Below are positions 8,288 to 16,599 of a stretch of DNA of 25,676 nt, one piece after another. The position numbers were made by a program, and so were the translations under genes. This stretch comes from JAICWP01 sp035252015 (GTDB lineage: Bacteria > Acidobacteriota > Terriglobia > Terriglobales > Acidobacteriaceae), in assembly GCA_035252015.1 (NCBI GenBank), contig DATFDP010000068.1, positions 1-25,676 of the forward strand, written 5' to 3'. Positions within the stretch are counted from its first letter, which is position 1, and each line of letters begins with the position of its first letter. The notes under the pieces were generated by a model. That model was not told the DNA's origin and did no database searches. It saw only the letters and a program-made list of their open reading frames with translations.

Positions 8288-8300
8288 TACCTTAGACCTC

Positions 8301-9407
8301 ATGCTCCTTCCCTACGCCCAATGGATGTATGCCTGGGAAACGCGGCTCAACGCTCGCGACAACAACCGTGTGCTGCGCCCTCTGGACTGGGGAGTCGAGT
8401 GGGCAAAGAATTGGCCCTGCCGAAACGGTTGCGCCCAGGGTAACCCTGAGCAGATTATCAACCATCTTAATCGCCGAATTCTGGCACATAGTGATGACTT
8501 CTTCGCCTATCGCACACCCACCAGCTTCCAACTCGACGAGCTAGCGTTCACCCCGATGGGCCAGCGACTACCAGCCAATGACCAACCACCTTCTGTCATT
8601 GATCGTCATTCGGCGACGGTTCTTCGCTTCAGATCCGCGGCGCCCTCTCCCTACCCCGAAAACAACACTGCCTACGCACGCTGGTTCCCAGCCCAGGGTG
8701 ATCGCGCGGTGGTAGTGCTACCGCAATGGAATGCCGATGAGGAAAGCCATAATGACCTATGCCGCATCTTCAGCTTTTTGGGGATTGCAGCGCTGCGCCT
8801 AAGTTTGCCCTATCATGATGTGCGCAAACCTTCGGAAATTGAGCGCGCCGACTACGCGGTTTCCGCCAACATCGCGCGCACCATTGATGCCGCACGCCAG
8901 GCCGTCATTGACGCACGCTGCTGCCTGGATTGGCTCCAGGAACAGGGTTACCGGCGCTTGGGCATTGTCGGCACTAGCTTGGGCTCGTGTTATGCCTTTA
9001 TCACCGCGGCGCACGAACCGCGGCTCAGCGTGTGCGCCTTCAACCACGCATCCACCTATTTTGCGGATGTCGTGTGGACAGGCCAGTCCACCCGCCACAT
9101 TCGCACCGGCATTGACGGGCAGATTGACCTGGGGCGATTGCGGCAGGCGTGGCTGGCCATCAGTCCCATGTCCTACTTCGACAACTTTGCGCGCTATCCC
9201 CGGCGCTCACTCGTGGTGTATGCCAAGTATGATCTGACGTTCCTGCCCGAATTCTCCCTGCAGTTCATTGAGGAATGCCGGCGTCACGGGCTCGACCATG
9301 AAGTATCCGTTCTGCCCTGCGGCCACTACAGTTGCGGCGAGTTCCCCTTCAAATATCTGGACGCGTACTACCTGGCACGGTTCGTGAAGAAGGCATTCGC
9401 AGTTTAA
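8301..9407 (+). CDS. alpha/beta hydrolase, ABHD18-like
   Basis: 368 residues. A nucleophile elbow G-T-S-L-G-S places the catalytic Ser at residue 226, with D311 (AKYDLTFLPEF) and H342 (LPCGHYSCGEF) completing a plausible triad in the right order and spacing. The preceding strand RAVVVLPQWNADEESHNDLC (about residues 134-153) and RLSLPYHDVRKP resemble the N-terminal part of the ABHD18/DUF2048 group, as far as I can judge by eye. No signal peptide is seen, so it is probably cytosolic. The substrate is unknown. The ATG has no recognisable ribosome binding site because the heptamer tract occupies that position; a second ATG lies at 8325. Its function in relation to alr is not evident. Confidence 0.75.
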   Translation: MLLPYAQWMYAWETRLNARDNNRVLRPLDWGVEWAKNWPCRNGCAQGNPEQIINHLNRRILAHSDDFFAYRTPTSFQLDELAFTPMGQRLPANDQPPSVIDRHSATVLRFRSAAPSPYPENNTAYARWFPAQGDRAVVVLPQWNADEESHNDLCRIFSFLGIAALRLSLPYHDVRKPSEIERADYAVSANIARTIDAARQAVIDARCCLDWLQEQGYRRLGIVGTSLGSCYAFITAAHEPRLSVCAFNHASTYFADVVWTGQSTRHIRTGIDGQIDLGRLRQAWLAISPMSYFDNFARYPRRSLVVYAKYDLTFLPEFSLQFIEECRRHGLDHEVSVLPCGHYSCGEFPFKYLDAYYLARFVKKAFAV

Positions 9408-9436
9408 CGGCGGTAATCATCTCTACTAATTTGGTC

Positions 9437-9613
9437 GGTCATGTTGAGACAGCCCGCACGGCCGAGTCGAAACACCCCTACGCTGGTGAAAGCGCCGAGT
9501 CGGCCGGAGGGAATTTCGAGGTAAGAGAGTTGGGGATTTCTTGTGAGAACTCTCTGAATCAGTCGTGGCGGCATCTATTATCACGGGATCCTTCGGTTCC
9601 GCTCAGGATGACA
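9437..9613. repeat. TGTCAT-type intergenic repeat, copy 3
   Basis: The left end GGTCATGTTGAG and right end CGCTCAGGATGACA (9600-9613) are inverted relatives. The internal stem AGAGAGTT (9524-9531) / AACTCTCT (9548-9555) is a perfect 8 bp. It fills the 195-bp gap between the convergent hydrolase gene and lpxK, and its right end overlaps the last codons of lpxK by about 11 bp. Confidence 0.75.
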
Positions 9614-10562
9614 TTTGTTGAAAGGTTGCGTTTCGCTCGGCAATGATGGAAAACATACGGTCAAGCGCAGCCGCTGCGTCTACCAATTCCATCTTTACCG
9701 GAACCACGGCCAAAGGTTGCAATTGGGACTTCAGCTCGCCCAAATTGATCCCGTCCTTCTCTGTGGTCACAAAGCCGCCCGCCTGGCAGCGCTCGCGCAA
9801 CTGCAGCAGGTCGCGAATATCGGAATCGGTATAGGCGTGGTGATCGCGAAATGCCGCTTCGGCCGCGGGTTCGCAGCCGGCGAAGCGCAACTGCAGGAAG
9901 AACTGCTTGGGGCGAGCGATGGCGCAGAACGCAACAGGGGCGACCGGCGGCTGGCGCAGCACGATGTCGCGCCTGGTGCGCCATACCAGCTGTTTTTCTA
10001 GCGGCAAATCCTCAGCTTTCACCGCCGAGGAGAGGACCACGGCATCGGCGCGGCGCAGAGCGGCCAAAGGCTCGCGCAGTCGTCCTGCCGGCAGCAGCTT
10101 ATCGTGCAGGTCATCGCCGGTAATAAGAACAATGTCGAAGTCGCGCGCCAGGGCACGATGCTGGAAGCCGTCGTCGAGCAAGTGCATGTGCAGGCCCAAC
10201 TTCTGTTCTGCGGCAACTCCGGCGGAATATCGGTCCTCCCCTACCACCACCGGAACCCCCAGGTTGCGCGCGATAAGCAGCGGTTCATCGCCGAATTCCC
10301 GCGGCGAACCCTGGGGATCCACGAAGGCCACCCCATGCGAAGTGCGGCCGTAGCCGCGGGAGAGCACGTCAAAGGCAATACCGCGCGCCTGCAGCAACTG
10401 ACCGAGCAGAATGACGAAAGGAGTTTTGCCCGCCCCGCCCACCGACAAGTTGCCCACGCTGATGGTGGGCCCGTGCAGGCTGCGCGCTCGCAGCGTTCCG
10501 CGGTCATAAAGCCTGTTGCGGACACGGACGCCCGCTCCAAACGCCGCCGAGAAAAAGCTCAT
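9603..10562 (-). CDS. lpxK: tetraacyldisaccharide 4'-kinase (LpxK)
   Basis: Inner-membrane-associated kinase that phosphorylates the 4' position of the lipid A disaccharide precursor to give lipid IVA. 319 residues (family about 310-350). P-loop VGNLSVGGAGKTPF near residues 36-49, followed by SRGYGRTSHG, FGDEPLLIARN, VVVGEDRY, LLDDGFQHRALARDFDIVLI and FVTTEKDGINL, all typical of LpxK. The start overlaps the waaA stop by 4 bp (ATGA), so the pair is translationally coupled. Its presence shows a lipid A-containing outer membrane. The last codons run into repeat copy 3, whose right end lies in this reading frame. Confidence 0.96.
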   Translation of the reverse strand: MSFFSAAFGAGVRVRNRLYDRGTLRARSLHGPTISVGNLSVGGAGKTPFVILLGQLLQARGIAFDVLSRGYGRTSHGVAFVDPQGSPREFGDEPLLIARNLGVPVVVGEDRYSAGVAAEQKLGLHMHLLDDGFQHRALARDFDIVLITGDDLHDKLLPAGRLREPLAALRRADAVVLSSAVKAEDLPLEKQLVWRTRRDIVLRQPPVAPVAFCAIARPKQFFLQLRFAGCEPAAEAAFRDHHAYTDSDIRDLLQLRERCQAGGFVTTEKDGINLGELKSQLQPLAVVPVKMELVDAAAALDRMFSIIAERNATFQQMSS

Positions 10563-11920
10563 GGCTGCGGCCCCGTAGCATCGCTACCTCCGCGGTTATC
10601 GGTAGAGGCGTAGCTTTTTATGCCTGCTTCGCCAGATTGGGTTGCCTTGGCAAGCAGCTCTTCCAGCGCCTGTACTGTGCGCTCAGTGGCTCCGCGATGT
10701 GCCTGCAACGTCTCCAGCGCCCGCTGACCCATGTTCTTGCGTTCGGCGTCATCCTCCGCCAGTTCGGTGAGCACTAGCGGAAGCTCAGCCGGACCCACTA
10801 CACGCGCGGCACCAGCATCGCGGAAGAGGTTCACCATGTCGCGAAAATTCTCCGTGTGCGGTCCCACCAGGACCGGAATGCCATACTGCGCTGCTTCCAA
10901 AACATTGTGGCCGCCGCGCTCCACCAGGCTGCCGCCCACGAAGGCCACGGTGGCCAGCGCGTACAGCGAAGCCAGCTCCCCAATGCTGTCCAGCAGGAAG
11001 ACGCGCCCCGCGATGGAACGCGAGGGCTGCCACTCTGACCGCCGCCAGAAACGAATGCCCAGGTCCGTAATCATGGCGGCGACGTGATAGAAGCGCTCCG
11101 GATGCCGCGGGGCCAGCACCATGACCGCGCGCGGATGGCGAGTGAGCACAGTTTCAAAGGCACGTAACAGCAGCGGCTCTTCACCCTCCACCGTGCTGCC
11201 GGCCACGATCACCGGGCTGGCTTCGGCAAGTGCGAGCGCCGAGCGCAACTGCTGCACAATCGAAGGAGGCTCAGGTGCGGGGACGTCGAACTTCAAATTG
11301 CCAGCCACCCGCACGCGCTCCGCGGGGGCTCCGATGGCCAGCAGCCGCTCCCGGTCCTGTTTGGTCTGGGCCAGCAGCAGGTCAACATCCCGCAACACTC
11401 GCGCCAGCCAGCGTCTCACCCGCCGGTAGCCGGGAAAGGAGCGGTCGGAAATGCGGGCGTTCACCACCGCCACAAGAGCGCCACTCGCATGAGCCAGGTG
11501 CAGAAAATTAGGCCAGAACTCGGTTTCCGCAATTACTACCAGTCGCGGCCGTAGCGCCTTTAGGTAGGGGCGAATCGCGAAACCAAAGTCGAGAGGAAAA
11601 TAGAAGGCGTTCTCTGCGCCAAAGCGCTGCCGGGCCAGCATCTGGCCAGTGTCCGTCACAGTGGAGATGACAACCCGCGCGCGCGGGTGCCGGGTGCGCA
11701 GTGCGCCAACCAAGCCGCTGACCGCCAGCACTTCGCCTACTGAGACCGCATGGACCCAAAAGATCGGCGCCTTGCGGTGATGGCGCAACTGTTCCGGCAC
11801 CCCACCCAGGCGTGCCCGCAACCCGGCGCGGTGCTTGCCGTGGCGCCGCATCTGCCACAGCCAAACAGGCGTCCCCAGCAGCAGCCAAAGCGCCAGGCCC
11901 AGGGTGTAGAGGAAGTACAT
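10559..11920 (-). CDS. waaA: 3-deoxy-D-manno-octulosonic acid (Kdo) transferase
   Basis: Inner-membrane GT-B glycosyltransferase that adds Kdo from CMP-Kdo to the lipid A precursor. 453 residues, slightly longer than the usual 420-430 because of a polar tail after about residue 425. The N-terminal hydrophobic anchor (residues 1-20) is followed by HAVSVGEVLAVSGLVGALR (family Glu in S-V-G-E), ETEFWPNFLHLAHASGALVA, NARISDRSFPGYRR, VAGNLKFDVP, GSTVEGEEPLLLRAF, APRHPERF and GGSLVERGGHNVLEAAQYG. Whether it adds one Kdo or more cannot be read from the sequence. lpxK overlaps the stop. Confidence 0.96.
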   Translation of the reverse strand: MYFLYTLGLALWLLLGTPVWLWQMRRHGKHRAGLRARLGGVPEQLRHHRKAPIFWVHAVSVGEVLAVSGLVGALRTRHPRARVVISTVTDTGQMLARQRFGAENAFYFPLDFGFAIRPYLKALRPRLVVIAETEFWPNFLHLAHASGALVAVVNARISDRSFPGYRRVRRWLARVLRDVDLLLAQTKQDRERLLAIGAPAERVRVAGNLKFDVPAPEPPSIVQQLRSALALAEASPVIVAGSTVEGEEPLLLRAFETVLTRHPRAVMVLAPRHPERFYHVAAMITDLGIRFWRRSEWQPSRSIAGRVFLLDSIGELASLYALATVAFVGGSLVERGGHNVLEAAQYGIPVLVGPHTENFRDMVNLFRDAGAARVVGPAELPLVLTELAEDDAERKNMGQRALETLQAHRGATERTVQALEELLAKATQSGEAGIKSYASTDNRGGSDATGPQP

Positions 11921-11937
11921 GCGTCTGGGTCATTGTA

Positions 11938-12022
11938 GTGGAGGAGTCTCGAGTTGCGGCCACGGCGCAATCTGCGGGCGAAGGCCAAAGACAAAAGGCT
12001 TTCCCGAGACTCCGGACTCCAC
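11938..12022. repeat. heptamer-phased inverted repeat upstream of waaA
   Basis: GTGGAGGAGTCTCG (11938-11951) faces CGAGACTCCGGACTCCAC (12005-12022). The right arm shows the 7-nt phase GACTCCG-GACTCCA. The left arm is the complement with one block missing. On the minus strand it lies between the trans-sulfuration gene and the waaA start. Confidence 0.6.
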
Positions 12023-12075
12023 ACTGAGCCGGATACAACCGGATTATGAAGTCCGCCGCCCATCTTCCGGCGAAA

Positions 12076-13275
12076 TCATGCCGGCGGAAGCGAAGCCAGC
12101 GCCTGGCTGAGGTCGGCGATGAGGTCCTCCACATCCTCGATGCCCACCGAGTAGCGGACCAGGGCTTCGGGAATGCCGATGGCGGCGCGGTCAGCGGCGC
12201 TAACCTCCACATGGCTGGTCGTGGCTGGCGGGCCCACAATGGTTTCTACCGCTCCCAGGTTGGCGGCGCGGTGGGCAAATATCAGCCTGGAAAGGAATTT
12301 CTTCACCTGTTCATAGCCCCCGTGGAGGACAAAACTGAGCATGCCGCCAAATCCGCCCGGCATCTGCTTCTTGGCAATCGCGTGCTCCGGATGCGAGGGT
12401 AGTCCGGGATAGAAAACCTGAGCCACAGCCGGATGGTCTTCCAGAAACTGCGCGATTTTAATCGCGCTCTCATTTTGTCGCTGCACCCGAAGCGCTAAGG
12501 TCTTCAACCCGCGCAGCAGCAGATATGCCGCGAACGGGTCCAGTGCCGCCCCGGTGATTTCCCGGTAATGAAAAATCTGGTGAATCAGCTCCTGCCGCCC
12601 GCAAACGATGCCGCCCAAGGCATCAGCGTGCCCGCCCAGGTACTTGCTGGCGCTGTGGATCACCAGGTCTGAGCCGAGCTGCAGCGGGTGCTGGTTGATG
12701 GGCGTGGCAAACGTGTTGTCGGTGACCACAATCACACCCGCCTCGTGCCCTTTGCGTGTCAAGCGCTCAATATCAATTACCTTGAGCGTGGGATTGGTGG
12801 GCGTTTCCAGGTAGAGGAGCTTGCACCCCTTGCTGATTTCGGCTTCTATGGTGGAAAAGTCCGTAGTGTTGCAGAGGCAGCAGGTCACGTCGATCTGCGG
12901 CAAAAACTCTCGAAAGAGCTGGTTGGTGCCGCCATAGGTGTCTTTCACGGTTACGATGCGGTCGCCGGAACGCACCAGACTGAAAATGGTGTTGCTTATG
13001 GCCGCCATGCCGCTGGCCATGCTGGTGGCGGCTTCTGCACCCTCCAAAATGCGAACTTTTGCTTCCAGGGCGGCCACCGTGGGATTGGTGTTGCGGCTAT
13101 AGATGTAGCCCGCCTTTTGTCCCAGTGCCACCTGCTGCCAGTCATCAAGATCGTCGTACCCGAAAGCTACGCTTTGCGCGATGGGCACTTGCGTGGCCCC
13201 CTGCAGCAACGATTCTTCCTCTCCCGCCCACACGGCCCGGGTGGCAACTCTGGCATCGCGTGCGTCTCGCTTCAT
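12076..13275 (-). CDS. trans-sulfuration PLP enzyme (cystathionine gamma-synthase/lyase family)
   Basis: 399 residues, fold-type I PLP enzyme of the Cys/Met metabolism family. Y59-S-R-x-x-N-P-T at the phosphate site, ASGMAAIS, DNTFATP with D186 (ring nitrogen), and K211 in SASKYLGGHAD forming the Schiff base. The C-terminus carries LGAVETIVGPPATTSH and RYSVGIEDVEDLI. Family members make or cleave cystathionine or do direct sulfhydrylation; sequence alone does not separate these. The ATG at 13275 is chosen because GGAGGAA lies 6 nt upstream. An upstream in-frame extension to 13401 would encode that ribosome binding site as protein. It is divergent from the gene at 13402 across 126 bp. Confidence 0.93.
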   Translation of the reverse strand: MKRDARDARVATRAVWAGEEESLLQGATQVPIAQSVAFGYDDLDDWQQVALGQKAGYIYSRNTNPTVAALEAKVRILEGAEAATSMASGMAAISNTIFSLVRSGDRIVTVKDTYGGTNQLFREFLPQIDVTCCLCNTTDFSTIEAEISKGCKLLYLETPTNPTLKVIDIERLTRKGHEAGVIVVTDNTFATPINQHPLQLGSDLVIHSASKYLGGHADALGGIVCGRQELIHQIFHYREITGAALDPFAAYLLLRGLKTLALRVQRQNESAIKIAQFLEDHPAVAQVFYPGLPSHPEHAIAKKQMPGGFGGMLSFVLHGGYEQVKKFLSRLIFAHRAANLGAVETIVGPPATTSHVEVSAADRAAIGIPEALVRYSVGIEDVEDLIADLSQALASLPPA

Positions 13276-13401
13276 GTTCAGTTCCTCCATGGTTCGGGTT
13301 ACTGCACGAGCAGCAGCAACTAGAGGCAACAGTGTACCCATTCCCCATCCGTGATCAGTTGCCGTTTGTGCGTACCCCGCCTGCCAGCGGATAATCAGCA
13401 C

Positions 13402-14061
13402 ATGAAAGCTTTTATTCTGGGCCGCGGCAAGTTAATCGCTTTAGCCGTGGCGCTCCTCGCCTGCTCGGCGTTTGCTTTCAGGGACTACAAAAGCCCCACT
13501 GTGAAGCCGGCGCAGACCTATCCCGCGCACGAAGAGCATGCCAACGAACACGTGGCCATCGCGGTGGAACCTTATGAAACGGCCGAGAAACAGAAGATCT
13601 TTTCCGTGGAGTTCCGTGAGCATGGGCTTCTGCCGGTGCTGCTCGTCATCACCAACGATGGCGACCAGCCCATTTCGCTCACGGACATGCGCATTCAGAT
13701 GATCACCGGGCAGCGCGACAAAATCATGCCTGCGACTTCGGACGATATTTATCGCCGCTTGGCCAATCCGCATGCTACCGACCGCTCCCCGGTACCGTTC
13801 CCCATCCCTCGCCGCAAGGTGAAAGGCACGGTCAGCGCTAAGACCATGGACGAAATCCAGGGCGCGCAGTTCGGGGCCAAAGCAGTAGAGCCGCACAACA
13901 CCCGCTCCGGGTTCCTGTTTTTTGACGTGCAGGGCATTCGTGGCCTGGCCGGCACTCACATTCTGTTCACCAATCTGCACAACGGCGAGGGCGGCGACCT
14001 GATGTATTTTGAGATCCCGCTGGATAAGTATTTTGGAGCCGCGGGAGCAAGCTCCCAGTAG
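13402..14061 (+). CDS. secreted or lipid-facing protein of unknown function
   Basis: 219 residues starting MKAFILGRGKLIALAVALLA, an N-terminal signal peptide or anchor (basic start, hydrophobic core at about 10-24, A-F-A-F end). The rest is polar and beta-rich in appearance, with LLPVLLVITNDGDQPISLTD (about residues 76-95), which resembles an immunoglobulin-like strand pattern, and SGFLFFDVQG near residue 172. I do not recognise a named domain or catalytic motif. The start is chosen over an upstream in-frame codon at 13351 because the signal sequence begins here. It converges with dgt, 22 bp apart, with no terminator seen. Confidence 0.75.
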   Translation: MKAFILGRGKLIALAVALLACSAFAFRDYKSPTVKPAQTYPAHEEHANEHVAIAVEPYETAEKQKIFSVEFREHGLLPVLLVITNDGDQPISLTDMRIQMITGQRDKIMPATSDDIYRRLANPHATDRSPVPFPIPRRKVKGTVSAKTMDEIQGAQFGAKAVEPHNTRSGFLFFDVQGIRGLAGTHILFTNLHNGEGGDLMYFEIPLDKYFGAAGASSQ

Positions 14062-14083
14062 CTTTGCCGATACAAAGCTGGAC

Positions 14084-15196
14084 CTACTGGCAGAATTTTT
14101 CGTGCTGCTGCAGGATGTAGGGGTCGGTCATGCCGGCGATGTAGTCGCAAACCACGCGCTGCAAGGGCTCGGAGGAGGCCTTCTCACGGTAGTTGCCCGG
14201 CAGCGCGGAAGGATTGCGCATCCAGTAGTCGAACAGCTCGCTCACCACCCGCTCGGCGTCCACCTTTTCCGGCCCTAGTTCCGAGCTGTAGTAAAGATTC
14301 TGATACAGGAACTCCTTGGCTTGGCGGCGTTCTTTGTCCACTTCCGTGCTAAAGGCGGCGAGGCGCTGCGGGTGCGCGCGTACCGCTTCCACAGAGGCGA
14401 TTCCGGCGCTCCGCAGACGGCAGCCGGTGTTGGTGATCAGGTCGGTGACCAGCCGGTTGAGCATGCCCTTGAGCGCCTCATTGAATTTCAGCTTGTCGGG
14501 TACCTCCGGGTAGGTCCGCTCGGCCTCGCGAAAGAAAGGCTCGAACACCGGCACGCCGCCACGAATCTGCTCCAGCGTCAGAATGTGCGCCTCGTAACCG
14601 TCATCCAAGTCGGCGGTGTCGTAGGCGATTTCGTCGGTCAGGTCAATTAGCTGGGCTTCCAGCGGCGGGCGTTGGTCGAGCAGGTATTCAGCCAGCTGCG
14701 GAAACACCGCTACGCTATAGTCATGCGAGTGTTTGATGATGCCTTCGCGCACCTCGAAGGTCAGATTCAGCCCGCGAAACCCGGCATAGCGTTGCTCGAA
14801 ATCCTCAACAATGCGCAGGGCGTGCAGGTTGTGGTCGAAAACGTCGCCGTGGCGGCGCATTGCCGTATCCAACGCCTTCTCGCCGGCGTGTCCGAATGGC
14901 GGGTGGCCGATGTCGTGCACCAGGGCCAGCGCTTCCACCAGGTCCACGTTCAGCCCCAGTTGCCCGGCAATGGTGCGGGAAATCTGCGCCACTTCGATGG
15001 TGTGCGTCAGCCGGTTGCGAAAGTGGTCCGAAAAACGGCGGGTGAAGACCTGGGTCTTGGCTTCCAGCCGGCGAAAAGCGCGTGAATGGATCACCCGGTC
15101 GCGGTCGCGCTGGAAGGGATTGCGGTAGGGGTGCGGCGGCTCCGGGTAGCGGCGTCCCCGGGAGTCCTCCGCCCGAACCGCGTAGCCAGCCAGCAT
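14084..15196 (-). CDS. dgt: deoxyguanosinetriphosphate triphosphohydrolase-like HD protein
   Basis: 370 residues. HD-domain hydrolase of the dGTPase family, which cleaves dNTP to deoxynucleoside and triphosphate and helps balance nucleotide pools. Motifs: RAFRRLEAKTQVF (residues 39-51), RNRLTHTIEVAQISRTIA with H65, VHDIGHPPFGHAGE with H94-D95, and DLTDEIAYDTADLDDGYE with a later metal-ligand Asp. This set is typical of the broad-specificity dGTPase-like subgroup rather than of the 505-residue E. coli Dgt, so the substrate preference is uncertain. No strong ribosome binding site is seen before the ATG. The 212-bp gap to hpnI shows nothing recognisable. Confidence 0.92.
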   Translation of the reverse strand: MLAGYAVRAEDSRGRRYPEPPHPYRNPFQRDRDRVIHSRAFRRLEAKTQVFTRRFSDHFRNRLTHTIEVAQISRTIAGQLGLNVDLVEALALVHDIGHPPFGHAGEKALDTAMRRHGDVFDHNLHALRIVEDFEQRYAGFRGLNLTFEVREGIIKHSHDYSVAVFPQLAEYLLDQRPPLEAQLIDLTDEIAYDTADLDDGYEAHILTLEQIRGGVPVFEPFFREAERTYPEVPDKLKFNEALKGMLNRLVTDLITNTGCRLRSAGIASVEAVRAHPQRLAAFSTEVDKERRQAKEFLYQNLYYSSELGPEKVDAERVVSELFDYWMRNPSALPGNYREKASSEPLQRVVCDYIAGMTDPYILQQHEKFCQ

Positions 15197-15408
15197 GTAC
15201 GCATTTCATCACAAAGCAGGAGCGAAGAAAAATTCATGATTTCTGATTACTGGTTGCAAACCACTCATGGCTGGCGCGGTGATTATGCGCCGTGCTTTGG
15301 CCTGATATCCGTTTGTAGGAGGACCGCTATCAGAGGTGGTCAGCGGATTCGCTCCCTGGGTTGAAGAAGTCTGCAGGGTCCGCCCGCGGTAGAGAAAATA
15401 TGGCTTGT

Positions 15409-16593
15409 CTACTCTGACGGCGAGTCTAAGGGCACCAGGCGCTTGTTGCGCACCAGAAACTTTTTGCCCCGCCAGGTAATGGTGTGGCCGAAGAAGCTAA
15501 ACACCCACACCGCCACCGAGATCAGCTCGCGCAACGGGACCAGCCAAAGGTCGCGCACGATTTGCGAGTCGTGCAGCACGCCCACCCCGACAACCAGCGC
15601 GGCAATAAGGCGCACGAAGAATGAGGTCCCCAGGAGAGCCCACGCCCAGGCCGCACCCCGGGAAAAAATCACCGCCAGCATTGCCCAGAAAAACCCATAT
15701 GTGAATACCAGGCCCACGTAGCCCCAGCGGCGGGAATCACGAGTGCTACGGCCCCAGCGCATCTGGTGCTGCAGAAACTCGCGAAAGGTGTAATCAGGCA
15801 CAAAGGTTTCCACTACTAGGTCGGCGAGCACTACCTCATAGCCGGCGCGCGCCGCGCGATAGCCCAGTTCGAAGTCATCGGCCAGGTAGTCCAGCATCCC
15901 GGCAAAGCCCCCAATGGCAGCCAGAGCCTGGCGGCTCACCGACAGCGTGGAGCCCAGCGCGAAGTGCAGGCCGCCCTCAATCTGCCGCGCGGCCAGCACT
16001 CCCCCCATGAATTCGCCGCTGATACCCAGGGCCTCCAGGCGCGAGCCCAGCGTTCTTCCGGCTAAGCCGCGGTAGAAACAAGTCACCACGCCGACCCGGG
16101 GTTGACGGAAATGCTCCATCACACGGCGCAGGTAGTCTGCGGGGACATGAATGTCGCTGTCGTTGACCAGCAAGTAAGGATGGCGAGCCATCAGTTGCAT
16201 CTGAATGAGGTTGCTCACCTTAGTGTTCGGGCCCAGGTGCTGAGAGCAGATGACCATCTGGATGGAAAGATGTGGAAACTCACGCCGCAATCGTTCCACA
16301 TCGGCGACAACCGGATCCTGCGGATCATCCACGCCAAAAATAATTTCGTATTGCGCATAATCCTGCTGGCAATGGCTGCGAAAGCACTCATAAATGTGCG
16401 GATCAGTGCCGCGCAAGGGCTTCAATATGCTAACCGGCGGGGTGAAAGGTTCGCTGGCGCCCAGAAAATCACGGCCCTTCCGGCGCAGGTGCAGGTAGGC
16501 GCGGGCGCTCCAGATGCACAGCAGATTAAACCCGAGGCCGCATGCGGCCAGCACGCCGGCGATAATCGAAAGGATCAGGAGGATTCTCATCAC
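15409..16593 (-). CDS. hpnI: family 2 glycosyltransferase, HpnI / ceramide glucosyltransferase type
   Basis: 394 residues: an N-terminal membrane helix (5-28), a GT2 catalytic domain, then two or three C-terminal hydrophobic helices (about 290-360). Catalytic landmarks are GVDDPQDP, NDSDIHV (DxD-like), LADDFELG and HQMRWGRSTR, the (Q/R)xxRW motif of ceramide glucosyltransferases. HpnI attaches N-acetylglucosamine to bacteriohopanetetrol in hopanoid modification; ceramide-like lipids are the alternative acceptor. No other hpn genes are in the window. Start is GTG at 16593 or ATG at 16590. The gene lies 6 nt after the stop of the decayed permease, so it was probably the last gene of that unit. 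Confidence 0.85.
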   Translation of the reverse strand: MMRILLILSIIAGVLAACGLGFNLLCIWSARAYLHLRRKGRDFLGASEPFTPPVSILKPLRGTDPHIYECFRSHCQQDYAQYEIIFGVDDPQDPVVADVERLRREFPHLSIQMVICSQHLGPNTKVSNLIQMQLMARHPYLLVNDSDIHVPADYLRRVMEHFRQPRVGVVTCFYRGLAGRTLGSRLEALGISGEFMGGVLAARQIEGGLHFALGSTLSVSRQALAAIGGFAGMLDYLADDFELGYRAARAGYEVVLADLVVETFVPDYTFREFLQHQMRWGRSTRDSRRWGYVGLVFTYGFFWAMLAVIFSRGAAWAWALLGTSFFVRLIAALVVGVGVLHDSQIVRDLWLVPLRELISVAVWVFSFFGHTITWRGKKFLVRNKRLVPLDSPSE

Positions 16594-16599
16594 CGTTCA

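Noticed and set aside
13276..13401. SAM riboswitch upstream of the trans-sulfuration gene
   Set aside because: The 126-nt leader lacks the conserved SAM-I or SAM-II core sequences, and no run of paired helices was seen.
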